A program made the translations under genes and the position numbers. Source: Rhodobacteraceae bacterium UBA6273 (lineage in GTDB: Bacteria; Pseudomonadota; Alphaproteobacteria; Rhodobacterales; Rhodobacteraceae). Taken from it: a stretch of DNA of 15,077 nt. Positions within the stretch are counted from its first letter, which is position 1, and the number at the start of each line of letters is the position of its first letter. Of the stretch, positions 6,997 through 15,077 are shown in pieces. The stretch covers positions 1 to 15,077 of the forward strand of contig DJUV01000300.1 in NCBI GenBank assembly GCA_002440625.1. The letters are read 5' to 3'. The notes beneath the pieces are model-generated. The model saw only the letters and a program-made list of their open reading frames with translations, ran no database searches and was not told the DNA's origin.

Positions 6997-7137
6997 ATGC
7001 AACGCGATCTCTTCGGACTTTCCCTCGGCTTCGTGGCCCTGATTCTCCTCACCGCCCATGGCGGGCGGGATAACCTCAGCTTCCCGTCGCCGCTTCCCAC
7101 AGCAAGCGCAGCGACACCGCCAGAAGCGCCCAGGTGA
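6997..7137 (+). CDS. Putative small secreted/membrane peptide, possibly a truncated gene
   Basis: This 46-codon ORF begins MQRDLFGLSLGFVALILLTAHGG, with breaks implied only by its hydrophobic core at about residues 5-19. That resembles a signal peptide or single membrane helix. The start is preceded by GAGGAGG (6986-6992), a near-perfect ribosome binding site four bases from the ATG, and one of the strongest in the window. The last 62 bp run antisense through the 3' end of tauE, where the peptide becomes low-complexity Pro/Ala/Ser. This fits either a genuine short peptide or the 5' remnant of a longer secreted-protein gene cut by a rearrangement at the tauE boundary. Function unknown. The evidence is the ribosome binding site and the hydrophobic start only. 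Confidence 0.4.
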   Translation: MQRDLFGLSLGFVALILLTAHGGRDNLSFPSPLPTASAATPPEAPR

Positions 7138-7822
7138 CAAGCTGGAAGAAGAGCTTCTCAGGCAGCACGCGGACCAGCCACACGCCCAGGAAAACGGCAA
7201 GAGAGGCCGGCACCATCAGCGCCGCCGCGATCTTGAGGTCGCGGAAGGTGAGCGTGCCAAGCGCCCAGTACGGGATCAGCTTGATCGCGTTCACATAGGC
7301 GAAAAGCACCGTCGAGGTGCCGGCAAAGACCGCCTTGTCGAGCTTCAGCGGCAGCACATAGACCTGATAGGGCGGCGCTCCGGCATGACTGACGAAGCTG
7401 GTGAAGCCGGTGAGCGTGCCCCAGAAGATGCCGGGGCCGACCTCGGCCCGCTTCGCCGGCGCCTCCGGGCCGCGGCGCAAGAGCAGGCGAAGCGCAAAGC
7501 TCGCGCCGATCAGCCCGATCAGCCCCGTCACCAGCCGTTCCGGCACGAAAGCCGCCGTCGCCCAGCCCAGCGCCACGCCCAAGGTCGCCGCCGGGGCGAG
7601 GATCGCCAGCACCCGCCGGTCGAAGGCATGGCGGTAGGCGTAAAGCCCGAACATGTCCGACACGACATAGACCGGCAGCAAAAGCCCCGCCGCCGCAACC
7701 GGATGCATGACCAGCGCAAGGACCGGCACCGCCAGCATGCCGACAACCGGCAGCCCGCCCTTGCTCATGCCGACAAGTGCCGCCGCCACGACCGCGAGAC
7801 TCCAGAAAGCCGTCCCTTCCAT
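7076..7822 (-). CDS. TauE/SafE-family membrane transporter
   Basis: This 248-residue polytopic protein has around seven to eight hydrophobic helices. It carries the duplicated TauE/SafE (DUF81) signature: GMSKGGLPVVG near the N-terminus (18-28) and GFTSFVSHAGAPPYQVYVLP (139-158) at the start of the second half. The family includes proposed exporters of sulfite and organosulfonate-related anions, but most members have unknown substrates. I chose the ATG at 7822 (MEGTAFWSLAVV) because it places the first helix correctly and GGCGGGA lies just before it. The upstream ATGs at 7864 and 7894 lack ribosome binding sites and add an uncharacteristic tail. It is transcribed divergently from mdh, and a LacI-type palindrome lies 25 bp upstream of its start. 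Confidence 0.85.
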   Translation of the reverse strand: MEGTAFWSLAVVAAALVGMSKGGLPVVGMLAVPVLALVMHPVAAAGLLLPVYVVSDMFGLYAYRHAFDRRVLAILAPAATLGVALGWATAAFVPERLVTGLIGLIGASFALRLLLRRGPEAPAKRAEVGPGIFWGTLTGFTSFVSHAGAPPYQVYVLPLKLDKAVFAGTSTVLFAYVNAIKLIPYWALGTLTFRDLKIAAALMVPASLAVFLGVWLVRVLPEKLFFQLVTWALLAVSLRLLWEAATGS

Positions 7823-7846
7823 GTCCCGCCGCGCGCTCCGGAATGC

Positions 7847-7860
7847 TGTTATCGGTAACG
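7847..7860. promoter_or_regulatory. LacI-type palindromic operator in the mdh/tauE divergent region
   Basis: TGTTATCGGTAACG fits TGTTA-N-CG-N-TAACA at 11 of 12 specified positions, with the central CG typical of LacI-family operators. It lies 122 bp upstream of mdh and 25 bp upstream of tauE. R. sphaeroides CceR, a LacI-family regulator that activates TCA and gluconeogenic genes and represses Entner-Doudoroff genes, is a reasonable candidate. The match to its exact motif is from memory and needs checking. Confidence 0.5.
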
Positions 7861-7943
7861 GCATACCAAAGTACGCCGAAACCGCAAGCGCCACCCCTTT
7901 GCCGCATCGCAGCGCCCTTGCGCGGCGGGCCGCGAAGCTTTAA

Positions 7944-8945
<1,002 letters not shown>

Positions 8946-8954
8946 GCGGCTGAC

Positions 8955-10850
8955 ATGCCCGGACGCGCACCCGCCGTGGGTCTGACCGTCCCTTATGAAA
9001 ACGCAATGGTCGTGCCGCCCCCGGCACGGCCTTTTCAGGGGCGGGTACTGCCGGTAGCGGTCCTTGACCGCGAGGGCGAACCCGTCGCCGCCGCCGCCTG
9101 CGCCACCCACCGGTTTCAAAGCGCATCCTACCAACCGGATGCCGCATCTTTCGCCAAGGCTGGACGGCTCGGCGGGTCGTGGCTTTGGGGCGGCCTGTAC
9201 TCGCACCATTTCGGACACCAGATCACCCGCTCACTCGGTCGCCTCGCCGGGCTTGAGGGGCTCGACCGGCCGGACGGCATCCTCTTTGTGCGGCTTGACC
9301 GTCGCGCCGCCAAACGCGGGACCGCGGCACTTTTCCTCCGCCTTCTCGACGGGCTCGGCATCAACTGTCCCGTTCGCATCCTTACCGCACCAACCGAGGT
9401 CGAGCGGCTCCACATCGGCGCGGACCTCTTCGGCGAACAGACCGACTGCACAGCGGCGCCGGCCTATGTCGACTGGGCGCGCCGGCAATTCCTGCCGGAT
9501 GCGCCGCGGCCTGTTCCCGGAAGCCGCCTTTACGTCACCCGCAGCCGGCTTGATCCTTCGCTCGGGCGCATCCTCTGCGAAGACGCCCTCGAAGCGAACC
9601 TCGCCCGTCACGGCTACGACATCTTCGCCCCCGAGACGCACAGCGTGCCCGACCAGATCCGCCGCTATGCCGCAGCGGAAACCATCGTCACCACCGATGG
9701 ATCGCATGGCCATCTGATCGCCTTCGCCCGCCGGCCGGGCCAGCGCGTCCTCATGGTCGCGCGGCGGCAGGAAGCGCCTGCCTATCTCGTCAACCACCTT
9801 CAAAGCTTCGGCACCGGGCTGGCCGGCGCCGAGTTTCGGTACCTGAACGTTCTTCAGACCGAATGGTGGCCAAAGGAACGGGCCGACAACCGCTCGCTTG
9901 GCGAAATCGACTTTGCGGCGCTCCACCGCGAACTGGCGAATTGCGGCGCAATCTCTTCCGATGCTAGCATCCCCTGGACCGTCCCCGGCGAGGCAGAACT
10001 GGAACATTCCAGGGCGCGAGGCCTAAAGACGGGCGAGCAGTTGATCCCGGCAGACGAACGCCCCGCGTTTCTCGCCGAACTTCGTACGAGGCGAGCAATG
10101 ACCGCAGACCCTGTCACGAAAGCGCCCGACCTGGACCCGGTCCCGGCGATCGACGGCCTGCGGTATTTTCGCATGCTGTCCCGGCTCCACGGGCTGCTGA
10201 AACCCGAATGGTACCTTGAGATCGGCACCTTCACCGGGAAGAGCCTGGCGCTCGCCCAGGGCAACTACGTCGCCGTAGACCCGGAGTTCCGCATCGAGCA
10301 TCCGATTGTCAACGGACGCGCACGCGAGATGCTCCTGGTGCAGAAGACCAGCGACGACTTCTTCGCCTCTGACTTCCTCCGCCGCAACCGCATCGCCTTC
10401 AACCTGGCCTTCCTCGATGGGCTGCATCTCTTCGAGGCGCTGCTGCGCGACTTCATCAGCACCGAAAAGGCGATGGACCCCGGCGGCGTGATCCTTCTGC
10501 ACGACTGCTGCCCGACCACACGGCGCATGGCCGAACGCGACCGCCCGAAGGGGCTCTGGACCGGCGATGTCTGGAAGACCCTGCTGATCCTCCTCCGCCA
10601 CCGGCCCGACCTGAAGATCGAGGTGACGAATGCCGCGCCAACCGGCCTTGTGGTCATAAGCAACCTCAACCCGAAAAGCAGGACGCTCGAGAGGTGCTAC
10701 GCCAAGGTCCTGGCCGAGTTTTCGCCACTGTCTCTAGACGACCTGCCGGGCGGCGTCGGCGGCCTTTACCGTCATTTCGACCTGAAGGCGCCAGAGGCGG
10801 TCCTTGCCGCCCTCGCCACGACCGGCAAGGCGATTCTGGCGGCGGACTGA
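8955..10850 (+). CDS. Two-domain protein: GT61 glycosyltransferase fused to a SAM methyltransferase domain
   Basis: The 631 residues hold two domains. Residues about 80-275 resemble GT61/DUF563 glycosyltransferases: HHFGHQITRSLGRL (84-97), then LYVTRSRLDP (192-201), an acidic residue block, GYDIFAPETHSVPDQIRRYA (220-239) and TTDGSHGHLIAF (246-257). Residues about 400-570 are a class I methyltransferase: WYLEIGTFTGKS (419-430), D442, FLDGLH (486-491), LHDC (515-518) and WTGDVWK (535-541). A linker of about 100 residues joins them. No signal peptide or membrane helix is seen, so it is cytosolic. A role in building and methylating a surface glycan is inferred. The gene starts 9 bp after mdh with a weak ribosome binding site and may ride on the mdh transcript. 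Its second domain is a paralogue of the sdh-operon methyltransferase. Confidence 0.75.
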   Translation: MPGRAPAVGLTVPYENAMVVPPPARPFQGRVLPVAVLDREGEPVAAAACATHRFQSASYQPDAASFAKAGRLGGSWLWGGLYSHHFGHQITRSLGRLAGLEGLDRPDGILFVRLDRRAAKRGTAALFLRLLDGLGINCPVRILTAPTEVERLHIGADLFGEQTDCTAAPAYVDWARRQFLPDAPRPVPGSRLYVTRSRLDPSLGRILCEDALEANLARHGYDIFAPETHSVPDQIRRYAAAETIVTTDGSHGHLIAFARRPGQRVLMVARRQEAPAYLVNHLQSFGTGLAGAEFRYLNVLQTEWWPKERADNRSLGEIDFAALHRELANCGAISSDASIPWTVPGEAELEHSRARGLKTGEQLIPADERPAFLAELRTRRAMTADPVTKAPDLDPVPAIDGLRYFRMLSRLHGLLKPEWYLEIGTFTGKSLALAQGNYVAVDPEFRIEHPIVNGRAREMLLVQKTSDDFFASDFLRRNRIAFNLAFLDGLHLFEALLRDFISTEKAMDPGGVILLHDCCPTTRRMAERDRPKGLWTGDVWKTLLILLRHRPDLKIEVTNAAPTGLVVISNLNPKSRTLERCYAKVLAEFSPLSLDDLPGGVGGLYRHFDLKAPEAVLAALATTGKAILAAD

Positions 10851-10864
10851 CGCCCGCGGCGCAA

Positions 10865-10895
10865 TGTGATCACACAAAAAAACGCCGTGATCACA
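10865..10895. promoter_or_regulatory. Tandem GTGATCAC palindromes upstream of sucC
   Basis: Perfect GTGATCAC palindromes lie at 10866-10873 and 10887-10894, again 21 bp apart with an A-tract in the 13-bp spacer. The proximal copy reads CGTGATCACAAAT, identical over 13 bases to the proximal copy at sdhC when both are read towards the gene. They end 107 bp before the sucC start, in the 151-bp gap after the fusion gene. The rest of that gap is AT-rich and probably holds the promoter, but no convincing -35/-10 pair stands out. Confidence 0.7.
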
Positions 10896-11001
10896 AATTC
10901 GCCTATTTCCGCCCTTTGCACGTTTTTTTCGCATTTATCGTTTCGCCCCGGCGCTTTGATATGCCATGACCGGCGCAATCCTAGCGAAACGGGGATCAGC
11001 G

Positions 11002-12195
11002 ATGAACATCCATGAATATCAGGCCAAGGCCCTCCTGCGCAGCTACGGCGCGCCGGTCTCGGACGGCCGCCCGGTCCTGAAAGCCGAAGAGGCGAAAACG
11101 GCAGCGGGCGAGATGGACGGCCCCCTCTGGGTCGTGAAGGCGCAGATCCACGCCGGCGGGCGCGGCAAGGGCAAGTTCAAGGAAGCGGAAGCCGGCGAAA
11201 AGGGCGGTGTCCGGCTGGCGAAGTCAGTTGAAGAGGCGGCAGCACTCGCCAAGCAGATGCTCGGCCGCACGCTCGTCACCCACCAGACCGGCCCGGCGGG
11301 CAAGCAGGTCAACCGCATCTATATCGAGGACGGCAGCGACATCGCGCGCGAGTTGTACCTCGCACTGCTGGTCGACCGCCAGACCAGCCGCATCGCCTTT
11401 GTCTGCTCGACCGAAGGCGGCATGGATATCGAGGAAGTGGCGCATAACACGCCCGAAAAGATCCTGACCTTCTCGGTCGATCCCGCCTCGGGCCTTTCGG
11501 ATTTCCACGGCCGCCGCGTCGCCTTTGCGCTTGGGCTTGAGGGCAATCAGGTCAAGCAATGCGTGGCGCTCATCAAGACGCTCTACCGTCTCTTCGTCGA
11601 GAAGGACATGGAGATGCTTGAGATCAACCCCCTGATCGTCGGCAAGGACGGCAACCTCAAATGCCTCGACGCCAAGATGGGCTTCGACGGCAACGCCATC
11701 TACCGCCACCCCGACATCGCCGCTTTGCGCGACGAGACCGAGGAAGACCCGAAGGAACTCGCCGCGTCGAAGTTCGACCTCAACTATATCGCGCTGGAAG
11801 GCGAGATTGGCTGCATGGTCAATGGCGCGGGCCTTGCCATGGCGACGATGGACATCATCAAGCTTTACGGCGCGGAGCCCGCCAACTTCCTTGACGTCGG
11901 CGGTGGCGCCACCAAGGAAAAGGTGACGGAAGCCTTCAAGATCATCACCTCCGACCCGAACGTCAAAGGCATCCTCGTCAACATCTTCGGCGGCATCATG
12001 CGCTGCGACATCATCGCCGAAGGCATCGTGGCGGCGGTGAAGGAGGTCGGCCTCAAGGTGCCGCTGGTCGTCCGGCTTGAAGGGACGAACGTCGAACTTG
12101 GCAAGAAGATCATCAACGAAAGCGGCCTCAACGTGATCGCGGCGGATGATCTGAAGGACGGCGCCGAGAAGATCGTGAAGGCGGTAAAGGGATGA
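11002..12195 (+). CDS. sucC: Succinyl-CoA synthetase (ADP-forming) beta subunit
   Basis: The beta subunit of succinate-CoA ligase converts succinyl-CoA to succinate with substrate-level phosphorylation, as a complex with SucD. The 397 residues match the family. The ATP-grasp part has [12 protein letters not shown] at the start, [15 protein letters not shown] (44-58) and MEMLEINPL with metal-binding E207 and N209. The CoA-ligase part has [12 protein letters not shown] (273-284), NFLDVGGGA (295-303) and [10 protein letters not shown] (327-336). I chose the ATG at 11002 because GGGGA lies six bases upstream; the in-frame ATG at 10966 has no ribosome binding site and adds a tail foreign to SucC. 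It is the first gene of the suc operon. Confidence 0.97.
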   Translation: MNIHEYQAKALLRSYGAPVSDGRPVLKAEEAKTAAGEMDGPLWVVKAQIHAGGRGKGKFKEAEAGEKGGVRLAKSVEEAAALAKQMLGRTLVTHQTGPAGKQVNRIYIEDGSDIARELYLALLVDRQTSRIAFVCSTEGGMDIEEVAHNTPEKILTFSVDPASGLSDFHGRRVAFALGLEGNQVKQCVALIKTLYRLFVEKDMEMLEINPLIVGKDGNLKCLDAKMGFDGNAIYRHPDIAALRDETEEDPKELAASKFDLNYIALEGEIGCMVNGAGLAMATMDIIKLYGAEPANFLDVGGGATKEKVTEAFKIITSDPNVKGILVNIFGGIMRCDIIAEGIVAAVKEVGLKVPLVVRLEGTNVELGKKIINESGLNVIAADDLKDGAEKIVKAVKG

Positions 12196-12659
12196 GACTT
12201 CGCTTGCATGCGTTCTGTCTCGCAATGGCGGCAATGCCATTCGTCGCGCATGCAAGCGAGCGACAGCCGATAGCCGCGCAGAAGGGGATAGAACTTTGGC
12301 AGCGCTACTGCATGAGCTATTCGCGCGACTACACTGACATCGTCAATTTCTTCAAAACTTTCAATGAGTTTGAGGCGGTCGGCGAGAACTGGTTTGCTGC
12401 GCGCAAGGTCGCATTCGATGTAGGCTTTATGCTGTTTGAAGACAGCGGCCGTGGTCCCTGCACCGTCGTATTTGTACCATCTGAATCGACTGATGAAGCC
12501 GCGACAGCACTTGAGAGGCAGATCTATGCACTTGATGCGAACGCTTTTAGAAATCGAGAAGGACAGTTCACTTTCGTGCTCATGGCCACGCGTTTCACCG
12601 TAATTCCAACCTACGACGCGAAAGAGAACATCGTGTCGCTAACCCTAGTCCGGGAGTAG
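12192..12659 (+). CDS. Low-GC secreted protein of unknown function inserted between sucC and sucD
   Basis: This 155-residue protein has a signal peptide ([22 protein letters not shown], cleavage near residue 21-22) and two cysteines in the mature part (C40 in WQRYC, C90 in GPCTVV) that could pair. The start ATG overlaps the sucC TGA as ATGA, so it is translationally coupled to sucC. I recognise no family. Base composition is clearly different: a hand count over 12241-12660 gives about 53% GC, while the flanking suc genes are visibly well above 60%, with AT-ending codons common here. That suggests recent acquisition. It is intact, with no frameshift, and sucD follows after 9 bp. Periplasmic location is inferred from the signal peptide only. 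Confidence 0.7.
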   Translation: MRLRLHAFCLAMAAMPFVAHASERQPIAAQKGIELWQRYCMSYSRDYTDIVNFFKTFNEFEAVGENWFAARKVAFDVGFMLFEDSGRGPCTVVFVPSESTDEAATALERQIYALDANAFRNREGQFTFVLMATRFTVIPTYDAKENIVSLTLVRE

Positions 12660-12668
12660 CAGAAGAAA

Positions 12669-13553
12669 ATGTCCGTACTCGTCGACAAGAACACCAAGGT
12701 CATCTGCCAGGGCCTGACCGGCTCGCAAGGCACCTTCCACACCGAACAGGCCATCGCCTACGGCACCCGGATGGTTGGCGGCGTGACGCCCGGCAAGGGC
12801 GGCATCACCCATATCGGCCTGCCGGTCTACAATTCGGTGCATGAGGCCAAGGCGATGACCGGCGCCAACGCGACCGTCATCTACGTGCCGCCGCCCTTCG
12901 CCGCGGACTCCATTCTGGAGGCCATCGACGCCGAAATGCCGGTGATCGTGGCGATCACCGAGGGCATCCCGGTCCTTGACATGATGAAGGTGAAGCGCGC
13001 GCTCGAAGGGTCGAAGTCCACCCTGATCGGCCCGAACTGCCCCGGCATCATGACCCCCGGCGAATGCAAGATCGGCATCATGCCCGGCAGCATCTTCAAG
13101 CGCGGCTCGGTCGGCGTCGTCTCCCGCTCCGGCACGCTGACCTATGAGGCGGTCAAGCAGACCTCGGACGTGGGCCTTGGCCAGTCCTCCGCCGTCGGCA
13201 TTGGCGGCGACCCGATCAAGGGGACGGAGCATATCGACGTCCTCGAATGGTTCCTCGCCGATGATGAAACCCAGTCCATCATCATGATCGGCGAGATCGG
13301 CGGTTCCGCCGAAGAGGAAGCCGCCCAGTTCCTGAAGGACGAGGCCAAGCGCGGGCGCAAGAAGCCGGTCGCGGGCTTCATCGCGGGGCGCACCGCGCCG
13401 AAGGGCCGCCGCATGGGCCATGCCGGCGCCATCGTGGCGGGCGGCAAGGGCGATGCGGAATCGAAGATCGAGGCGATGAAATCCGCCGGGATCATCGTCG
13501 CCGACAGCCCGGCAACGCTCGGCGAAGCGGTTCTGAAGGCGATCAAGGGGTAA
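12669..13553 (+). CDS. sucD: Succinyl-CoA synthetase (ADP-forming) alpha subunit
   Basis: The alpha subunit of succinate-CoA ligase carries the CoA-binding domain and the histidine that is transiently phosphorylated. The 294 residues match the family. Visible are [16 protein letters not shown] (14-29) and GGVTPGKGG (37-45) of the CoA-binding fold. [16 protein letters not shown] (121-136) and SRSGTLTYE (152-160) follow. [12 protein letters not shown] (208-219) contacts the phosphohistidine, and RRMGHAGAI carries the phosphorylated H251. The start has only a weak AGAAGAAA upstream, so translation may depend on coupling from the preceding secreted-protein gene. Confidence 0.97.
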   Translation: MSVLVDKNTKVICQGLTGSQGTFHTEQAIAYGTRMVGGVTPGKGGITHIGLPVYNSVHEAKAMTGANATVIYVPPPFAADSILEAIDAEMPVIVAITEGIPVLDMMKVKRALEGSKSTLIGPNCPGIMTPGECKIGIMPGSIFKRGSVGVVSRSGTLTYEAVKQTSDVGLGQSSAVGIGGDPIKGTEHIDVLEWFLADDETQSIIMIGEIGGSAEEEAAQFLKDEAKRGRKKPVAGFIAGRTAPKGRRMGHAGAIVAGGKGDAESKIEAMKSAGIIVADSPATLGEAVLKAIKG

Positions 13554-13557
13554 GGGC

Positions 13558-13575
13558 GCGCCCCTTCGGGGGCGT
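13558..13575 (+). other. UUCG-tetraloop hairpin between sucD and the sulfotransferase gene
   Basis: CGCCCC-TTCG-GGGGCG, plus a G-U closing pair, forms a seven-pair stem with a C(UUCG)G tetraloop starting five bases after the sucD stop. There is no T-run, so it is probably an intercistronic RNA stabiliser or processing element rather than a full terminator; it may set the ratio of sucCD to downstream transcript. Confidence 0.5.
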
Positions 13576-13595
13576 CGCCGGAGGGTGACAAGGTC

Positions 13596-14315
13596 ATGCC
13601 GATCTTCCGCATCAACGACAAGCTGCACTACTACGCCCATGTGCCGAAATGCGCCGGCACGTCGGTCGAGGCCTATCTCGCCAGGCGCTTCGGCCCCTTG
13701 GCCTTCGTCAACACCCGGCACCTCGCCGATCCCGAGCCGCAGCGCTGGACGAAATCCTCGCCGCAGCACCTGCCGCTCGACGCCTTCCACAAGCTGGTGC
13801 CGGAAGGCTGGATCGCCTCCTCCTTCGCCGTGGTCCGCCACCCGCTGAAACGCCTCGTCTCGGCCTTCCAGTTCCAGGTCGAGGTCGAGGGCACGGTGGC
13901 GCCGCTCTGGTCCATCGACGAATGGTTCGACGACTGGCTGAAGCGCAAGGACGCCGAGCCCTTCGGCTATGACAATCACATCCGCCCGATGGCCGACCTC
14001 GTCCCCGCCGATGCGGCGTGGTTCCAGATGGAAAGCGGGCTTGACGAGGTCGTCGCCCATCTCGACCGGCTGGCGGGCAACAAGGAGGGCGAACGCACCA
14101 TCACGCCCGAGAATGTCCGCAAGAAGAAGATGGGAACCGATGCCGCGCGGCTGAGGCCTTCGCCCGAAACGCTGGCGCGGATCGCCGACTACTACGCCGA
14201 GGACTTCCGCCGCTTCGGCTATTCCATCGACCATATCCCGAAGTCCGCCCACGCCGCGCCCAAGCCGCAGGGCCTCAAGGGCCTCGTCGGATCTCTGATC
14301 GGGAGGCGTGGATGA
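13596..14315 (+). CDS. Sulfotransferase family 2-type protein
   Basis: This 239-residue protein has the PAPS-dependent sulfotransferase signature. The 5'-phosphosulfate loop is HVPKCAGTSVEAYL (15-28), with K18 and T22-S23. The 3'-phosphate motif is VVRHPLKRLVSAF, with R81 and S89. The family transfers sulfate from PAPS to hydroxyls or amines of carbohydrates; the acceptor cannot be predicted. No signal peptide or N-terminal membrane anchor is visible, so it should be cytosolic. It lies 42 bp after sucD, with GGAGGG upstream of the ATG, and 101 bp before sucA, in the same direction and presumably cotranscribed. Its role has no evident link to the TCA cycle. Confidence 0.82.
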   Translation: MPIFRINDKLHYYAHVPKCAGTSVEAYLARRFGPLAFVNTRHLADPEPQRWTKSSPQHLPLDAFHKLVPEGWIASSFAVVRHPLKRLVSAFQFQVEVEGTVAPLWSIDEWFDDWLKRKDAEPFGYDNHIRPMADLVPADAAWFQMESGLDEVVAHLDRLAGNKEGERTITPENVRKKKMGTDAARLRPSPETLARIADYYAEDFRRFGYSIDHIPKSAHAAPKPQGLKGLVGSLIGRRG

Positions 14316-14360
14316 ATTTCCGGCCCCGAATGACTATCTCCCCTGTCGGGTCCCAACGGC

Positions 14361-14405
14361 CCCGGCTTTCCCCCATCATGACAGGAGCGCCCCGCGAAAG
14401 CCGGG
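14361..14405 (+). other. Perfect 10-bp inverted repeat before sucA
   Basis: CCCGGCTTTC (14361-14370) and GAAAGCCGGG (14396-14405) are perfect reverse complements separated by 25 bases. The right arm reaches into GGGCGG (14403-14408), the best ribosome-binding candidate for sucA, eight bases from its ATG. It could be an RNA hairpin that controls sucA translation, or a DNA operator. There is no T-run, so it is not a simple terminator. Confidence 0.45.
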
Positions 14406-14416
14406 CGGTATAGATC

Positions 14417-15077
14417 ATGACCGACCAATCCCCCAACGACCAATTCGCCGCCTCGTCCTTCCTGCAGGGCCACAATGCGGAATATGTCGAACAGCTTTAC
14501 GCCCGCTATGCCGCCGATCCCTCGGCGGTCGATCAAAGCTGGGCCACTTTCTTCCGCTCCCTCGGCGACAGCGAAACCGTCGTCCGCAAGGAAGCCGAAG
14601 GCGCCTCCTGGGGCCGGGCCGACTGGCCGCCGGTGCCGTCGGATGAACTGACCTCGGCGCTGACCGGTGAATGGCCGCAGGCGAAAGAGGTCAAGGGCGC
14701 GGGCGACAAGATCAGGGCCAAGGCCACCGAACAGGGCGTCGCCGTCTCGGAAGACCAGATCAAGCGCGCCGTTCTCGACTCTATCCGCGCGCTCATGATC
14801 ATCCGCGCCTACCGGATCAGGGGCCATCTCGTCGCCGACCTCGACCCCTTGGGCATGCGCGAGGAAAACCCGCATCCAGAGCTTGACCCGGCAAGCTACG
14901 GCTTCACCGAGGCCGACATGGACCGGCCGATCTTCATCGACCAGGTGCTGGGGCTGGATTTCGCCTCGATGCGCGAGATCCTCGAGATCGTGCGCCGCAC
15001 CTATTGCGGCACCTTCGCGCTGCAATACATGCACATCTCCGACCCCGAGCAGGCCGGCTGGCTGAAGGAGCGGATCG
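14417..15077 (+). CDS. sucA: 2-oxoglutarate dehydrogenase E1 component, N-terminal part
   Basis: The ThDP-dependent E1 subunit of the 2-oxoglutarate dehydrogenase complex converts 2-oxoglutarate to succinyl-CoA together with E2 and E3. The first 220 residues are present before the window ends; the full protein is normally near 980-990. The N-terminal segment FLQGHNAEYVEQLYARYAAD (15-34), followed by PSAVDQSWATFF, is the family's E2-interaction region. IIRAYRIRGHLVADLDPLG (128-146) and ALQYMHISDPEQ (201-212) are strongly typical of E1o. The catalytic ThDP-binding region lies outside the window. The start at 14417 has only a moderate GGGCGG ribosome binding site, within or next to the inverted repeat described above. 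Confidence 0.95.
   Translation, partial: MTDQSPNDQFAASSFLQGHNAEYVEQLYARYAADPSAVDQSWATFFRSLGDSETVVRKEAEGASWGRADWPPVPSDELTSALTGEWPQAKEVKGAGDKIRAKATEQGVAVSEDQIKRAVLDSIRALMIIRAYRIRGHLVADLDPLGMREENPHPELDPASYGFTEADMDRPIFIDQVLGLDFASMREILEIVRRTYCGTFALQYMHISDPEQAGWLKERI

Noticed and set aside
10933..10946. ATTTATCGTTTCGC upstream of sucC as a LacI-type operator
   Set aside because: Only 6 of 12 specified positions match the palindrome and the right half is absent.
10966..11001. Longer sucC starting at 10966
   Set aside because: No ribosome binding site lies upstream. The ATG at 11002 has GGGGA and gives the standard MNIHEYQAK start.
12645..14252. 535-codon open frame on the minus strand opposite sucD and the sulfotransferase gene
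   Set aside because: Antisense shadow of sucD and the sulfotransferase gene. It has no motif and has the typical compositional bias of a high-GC reverse frame.
14378..14413. 11-codon leader ORF (MTGAPRESRAV) ending 3 bp before sucA
   Set aside because: No ribosome binding site, and no run of regulatory codons that would suggest attenuation; ORFs this short occur by chance.

Overview
This 15-kb window is a TCA-cycle gene cluster from a high-GC alphaproteobacterium. It is most likely a member of the Rhodobacterales (Rhodobacter/Paracoccus-type family). Three things point there: the cofactor-binding and active-site motifs of SdhA, SdhC/D, Mdh and SucC/D; the sdhC-sdhD-sdhA-(secreted protein)-sdhB order; and the adjacent ethylmalonyl-CoA-pathway genes (mesaconyl-CoA hydratase and a malyl-CoA thioesterase-type enzyme). 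There are no rRNAs, tRNAs, CRISPR arrays, IS elements or phage genes. The longest stretch without a gene is about 220 bp.

Layout. On the minus strand, read from right to left: a TauE/SafE membrane protein (7822-7076); a probable mcl2-nnrU-mch operon (6837-4347); and the sdh operon sdhC-sdhD-sdhA-small secreted protein-methyltransferase-sdhB (4123-1, with sdhB cut off after about 20 codons). On the plus strand: mdh followed 9 bp later by a two-domain GT61 glycosyltransferase/methyltransferase gene (7983-10850); then sucC-secreted protein-sucD-sulfotransferase-sucA (11002 to the window end, with sucA cut off after 220 codons). A small ORF with a strong ribosome binding site (6997-7137) lies between mcl2 and tauE.

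Metabolic logic. SucCD, Sdh and Mdh cover succinyl-CoA to oxaloacetate, and SucA is E1 of 2-oxoglutarate dehydrogenase. Mch and Mcl2 act on C4/C5 CoA esters of the glyoxylate-bypass-independent ethylmalonyl-CoA pathway and deliver malate into the same cycle.

What stands out. (1) A tandem pair of perfect GTGATCAC palindromes, with exactly the same 21-bp period and the same orientation relative to the gene, lies upstream of both sdhC and sucC. This looks like a shared TCA regulon operator. (2) A LacI-type palindrome lies in the mdh/tauE divergent region, and a degenerate version lies upstream of sdhC. (3) Three genes of types usually linked to glycan or surface modification are embedded inside the TCA operons: a methyltransferase in sdh, a GT61-methyltransferase fusion after mdh, and a sulfotransferase between sucD and sucA. 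The two methyltransferase domains are clear paralogues of each other. (4) A secreted protein gene of distinctly lower GC content is translationally coupled to sucC. (5) A perfect 10-bp inverted repeat reaches into the probable sucA ribosome binding site.
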